Below are positions 22,577 through 24,623 of a stretch of 24,623 nt of DNA, one piece after another. Source of the stretch: a virus. The translations under genes were made by a program, and so were the position numbers. Location: positions 1-24,623 of the IMG/VR virus record IMGVR_UViG_3300042521_001660. One strand, written 5' to 3'. The notes beneath the pieces are model-generated. The model was not told where the DNA came from. It saw nothing but the letters and a program-made list of their open reading frames with translations, and did not search any database. Every line of letters starts with the position of its first letter. The stretch's first letter is position 1.

Positions 22577-23579
22577 AACATTATTGGTTGACGGAAACAA
22601 CCTTTTAAAAATTGGTTTTCATGGTGTTAGAGATTTCTATCATAATGGAAAACATGTTGGTGGAGTTTGGCACTTTCTAAACACTCTTCGTAAATTCTTA
22701 GAAGAACACAACTATAACAAAGTTGTGGTTCTTTGGGACTCTAAAACTTCATCGGCTCAGAGAAGATTAATCTATCCTAAGTATAAGTTAAATCGTAAAT
22801 CATCTGAAACAGAGTCGAAAGAGGAATCTTTTTTGGAACAAAAAGGAAGGGTTAAACAATACCTTGAAGAGATGTTTGTAAGACAACTGGAGACAGAACA
22901 CGCAGAAGCTGATGACTTGATTGCTCACTACTGTAAAGTGTCTTTAGACGAAGAAAAAACAATCTTCTCGAGTGATAGAGATTTAACTCAATTAATTGGA
23001 GAAAAAGTTTCCATTTATTCACCATCCACAAAACAATATTATAAGTTGGGAGACAAAATAAAACTTCATGATATTGAAGTTCCCCACTATAATGTTAAAA
23101 CAATCAAAATCCTCACCGGTGATAGTTCCGACAATATTGATGGAATATTCTATCTTGGTGAGAAGACTTTGGTAAAAATGTTTCCTGAACTACTTGAAGA
23201 AAGGGTAGAACTGTCCTATATTTTAGAAAAAAGTGAAAAACTTTTAAAAGAAGAAAAAGGAAACGTAGCTCTTCAAAACCTACTTAGTGGGAAAACAAAA
23301 GAGGGTATTTTTGGTGATGAGTTTTTTGTAATAAATGAAAAACTTGTCAATTTAGAAAATCCACTTTTGAATGAAGAGGAAAAAGAATTAGTTGGACTAT
23401 ATTACTCAGAGTCGATGGATCCCGACGGAAGAGGACATAGAAATCTAATTCGAATGATGATGGAGGACGGGTTTTTTAAATACTTACCGAAGGGTGACGA
23501 CGCTTGGGTAAGTTTTTTAAAACCATTTCTCAAATTGACAAGAAAAGAAAAACAAAAATTTAGAAACAAAAAAAAGTAA
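22569..23579 (+). CDS. rnh: T4-type RNase H / FEN-family 5'-3' nuclease
   Basis: A 336-residue 5' nuclease of the FEN family, which removes RNA primers and 5' flaps on the lagging strand; T4 RNase H is 305 aa. Metal-binding acidic residues are visible: D8 in 'LLVDGNN', E113, D115 and D116 in 'HAEADDLIAHYC', D136 and D138 in 'SSDRDL', and D185 and D188 in 'GDSSDNIDGI'. The stretch 'WDSKTSSAQRRLIYPKYK' with several Arg and Lys is the usual substrate-contact helix. The GDSSDNIDGI segment leads into the helix-hairpin-helix ('YLGEKTLVKMFP'). The C-terminus is very basic (RKEKQKFRNKKK). The start is fixed by MNKTLLVDGNN and overlaps the end of the HNH gene by 8 bases. All key residues are present. 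Confidence 0.9.
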   Translation: MNKTLLVDGNNLLKIGFHGVRDFYHNGKHVGGVWHFLNTLRKFLEEHNYNKVVVLWDSKTSSAQRRLIYPKYKLNRKSSETESKEESFLEQKGRVKQYLEEMFVRQLETEHAEADDLIAHYCKVSLDEEKTIFSSDRDLTQLIGEKVSIYSPSTKQYYKLGDKIKLHDIEVPHYNVKTIKILTGDSSDNIDGIFYLGEKTLVKMFPELLEERVELSYILEKSEKLLKEEKGNVALQNLLSGKTKEGIFGDEFFVINEKLVNLENPLLNEEEKELVGLYYSESMDPDGRGHRNLIRMMMEDGFFKYLPKGDDAWVSFLKPFLKLTRKEKQKFRNKKK

Positions 23580-23586
23580 AAAACAA

Positions 23587-24036
23587 ATGAAAGAACAGGA
23601 CATAACCAAAGTAGAATTCTTGTTAATGTGTAACGACAACATTGTAGTTCAAAGATTTTTCAATGTAAGAGGGTTCAACAAAAATGCTCACAAATCTGAA
23701 GAATTTTATAACCATATTGAAGGTCTTTGCCGTGGTTTGAAATATGATTTGAAAATGAGATCGGTAGTTTATTTATTGGACAATCAATATGAGATTTCTG
23801 AAAACCCTGAAATTCTAAACACCTCAATTACTGAAGGTCCAGAAAATTTTAATTTAATTATTAAGGTCGGAGACATGACAATTTGTCATAGGCAGTTCGA
23901 CGCAAAAGTATACCCACCAAAGGTCAGATACACCGTAGACCTACGGCCAAAGTTAAAATCAATCATGGCTGAGCTAACTGACATTTTTTCAGCTAAAAAT
24001 TTTAATTATTTTTATCCCAACTTTATCAAAAACTAA
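23587..24036 (+). CDS. Protein of unknown function between rnh and helicase
   Basis: A 149-residue protein that I do not recognise. It is mixed alpha/beta: an N-terminal 'KVEFLLMCNDNIVVQRFFNV' strand pair, a helix around 'EEFYNHIEGLCRGLKYDL', then alternating strands, with 'YPPKVRYTVDLRPKLKSIMA' near the end and a final 'FNYFYPNF'. It has no membrane segment or signal peptide. It lies 7 bases after the RNase H stop in the replication operon and 33 bases before the helicase start, which suggests a replication or recombination accessory role, but this is from position only. A-rich sequence rather than a Shine-Dalgarno precedes the start. Confidence 0.7.
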   Translation: MKEQDITKVEFLLMCNDNIVVQRFFNVRGFNKNAHKSEEFYNHIEGLCRGLKYDLKMRSVVYLLDNQYEISENPEILNTSITEGPENFNLIIKVGDMTICHRQFDAKVYPPKVRYTVDLRPKLKSIMAELTDIFSAKNFNYFYPNFIKN

Positions 24037-24039
24037 TAC

Positions 24040-24046
24040 TATTTAT
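24040..24046 (+). promoter_or_regulatory. TATTTAT motif upstream of the helicase gene
   Basis: An exact TATTTAT copy followed by CTTTACTAAAAGAG, 23 bases before the ATG at 24070. The TTTATCTTT continuation is shared with the near-match CATTTAT at 20497 before the small gene upstream of uvsX. Confidence 0.35.
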
Positions 24047-24069
24047 CTTTACTAAAAGAGAAAAAACAT

Positions 24070-24623
24070 ATGGCGACTAGTAAAAATTTTGAGTATTTAG
24101 GGAACACTTTTCAATTACAACTTTTAAATCAAATTATTGTAGATAAGGACTTTTCACACTCTATTCTTGATGTTATTGAAAACAATTATTTTGAAAACAA
24201 GTATTTTAAAATAATCATTCAGATGGTAAAAGAGTATTATCTAAAATATGATCATACACCTTCATTTGAAACTCTTGAACAAATAACCAAATCTGAATTA
24301 CAACAGGCAACAGCATCTAAAATTGTATTGGATACAATCAAGAAAATTAAGGATGCACCTATTGATGGCGTAGGTTTTGTTCAAGAAAAAGCCTTGAAAT
24401 TCTGTAAACAACAAGAACTTCAGAAGGTTATGGGAAAAGCACAAAAGATCATTGACGGGGGTGAGTTTGAAAACTACGACACCCTCGAAGAGATGGTAAA
24501 GACGGCCCTTCAGGTCGGATCAAAAGATACATCAATGTTAGATGTATTCTCAAACCTTGACCAAGTTCTTGAAGAGGATTACAGACACCCAATTCCGATG
24601 GGAATTCCAGGAATCGACAGACT
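24070..24623 (+). CDS. 41: Replicative DNA helicase, gp41-like (partial, 3' end missing)
   Basis: An open frame from ATG 24070 to the window end, about 184 residues. The N-terminus, 'FEYLGNTFQLQLLNQIIVD' followed by 'YFENKYFKIIIQMVKEYY' and 'YDHTPSFETLEQI', matches the helical N-terminal domain of T4-type gp41 and related DnaB-like helicases. The last bases encode 'YRHPIPMGIPGIDR', the standard entry into the ATPase domain just before Walker A. The enzyme unwinds the fork as a hexamer and works with primase, gp32 and RNase H. The ATPase motifs lie outside the window, so activity cannot be judged. The start follows AGAGAAAAAACAT, which is A-rich rather than a clear Shine-Dalgarno. Confidence 0.85.
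   Translation, partial: MATSKNFEYLGNTFQLQLLNQIIVDKDFSHSILDVIENNYFENKYFKIIIQMVKEYYLKYDHTPSFETLEQITKSELQQATASKIVLDTIKKIKDAPIDGVGFVQEKALKFCKQQELQKVMGKAQKIIDGGEFENYDTLEEMVKTALQVGSKDTSMLDVFSNLDQVLEEDYRHPIPMGIPGIDR

Noticed and set aside
1-24623. tRNA genes, integrase, insertion sequences, introns or a defence/anti-defence operon
   Set aside because: No cloverleaf with conserved arms, recombinase motifs, terminal inverted repeats or toxin-antitoxin pair were seen by eye. A tRNA scan could still find something I missed, but gaps are too short to hold much.

Overview
The window is a stretch of an AT-rich, T4-like contractile-tailed phage genome. All genes are on the + strand and packed tightly. Evidence for a T4-type myovirus is the combination of a contractile tail sheath, a gp19-like tail tube, a gp53-like LysM baseplate protein, a gp32-like single-stranded DNA binding protein, a UvsX recombinase, a T4-type RNase H (FEN nuclease) and the start of a gp41-like replicative helicase. 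Hardly any gene has a Shine-Dalgarno sequence. Starts instead follow A-rich tracts, which is the initiation style of Bacteroidota, and the one clear promoter can be read as a Flavobacterium-type promoter. A Bacteroidota host is therefore my best guess; this is inference.

Layout. (1) 1-5574: C-terminal part of the sheath gene, a terminator, a HAD-type phosphatase gene, the tail tube gene, a terminator, a gp26-like tail assembly gene whose reading continues in the +1 frame (probable programmed frameshift), and a tape-measure-like gene. Tube, frameshifted chaperone and tape measure in this order is the classic layout of long-tailed phages. (2) 5627-18540: two giant structural genes (1695 and 2503 aa) flanking a small gp53-like gene. 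They appear to make the baseplate and hub. The first carries an embedded OmpA-like domain, the second a duplicated beta-rich module, a hub-like segment and an unusual C-terminal domain. (3) 18560-19476: two small genes of unknown function, one with a Pro/Ala repeat, an acidic segment and a coiled coil, closed by a strong terminator. (4) 19522-24623: the replication and recombination module. It starts with a promoter and runs gp32-like SSB, terminator, small conserved gene, uvsX, a ribbon-helix-helix/HNH cassette, RNase H, an unknown gene, and the start of the gp41-like helicase, cut by the window end.

Together the left three quarters build the tail and cell-puncturing apparatus, and the right quarter copies and recombines the genome. 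A 7-base motif, TATTTAT, lies just upstream of at least seven genes in both halves and may be part of a phage-specific promoter. I see no tRNA, CRISPR array, integrase or defence system, and no stretch of more than 300 bases lacks a gene. The most interesting items are the frameshifted tail chaperone, the OmpA-like insertion, the duplicated module in the giant hub protein and the recurrent TATTTAT motif.
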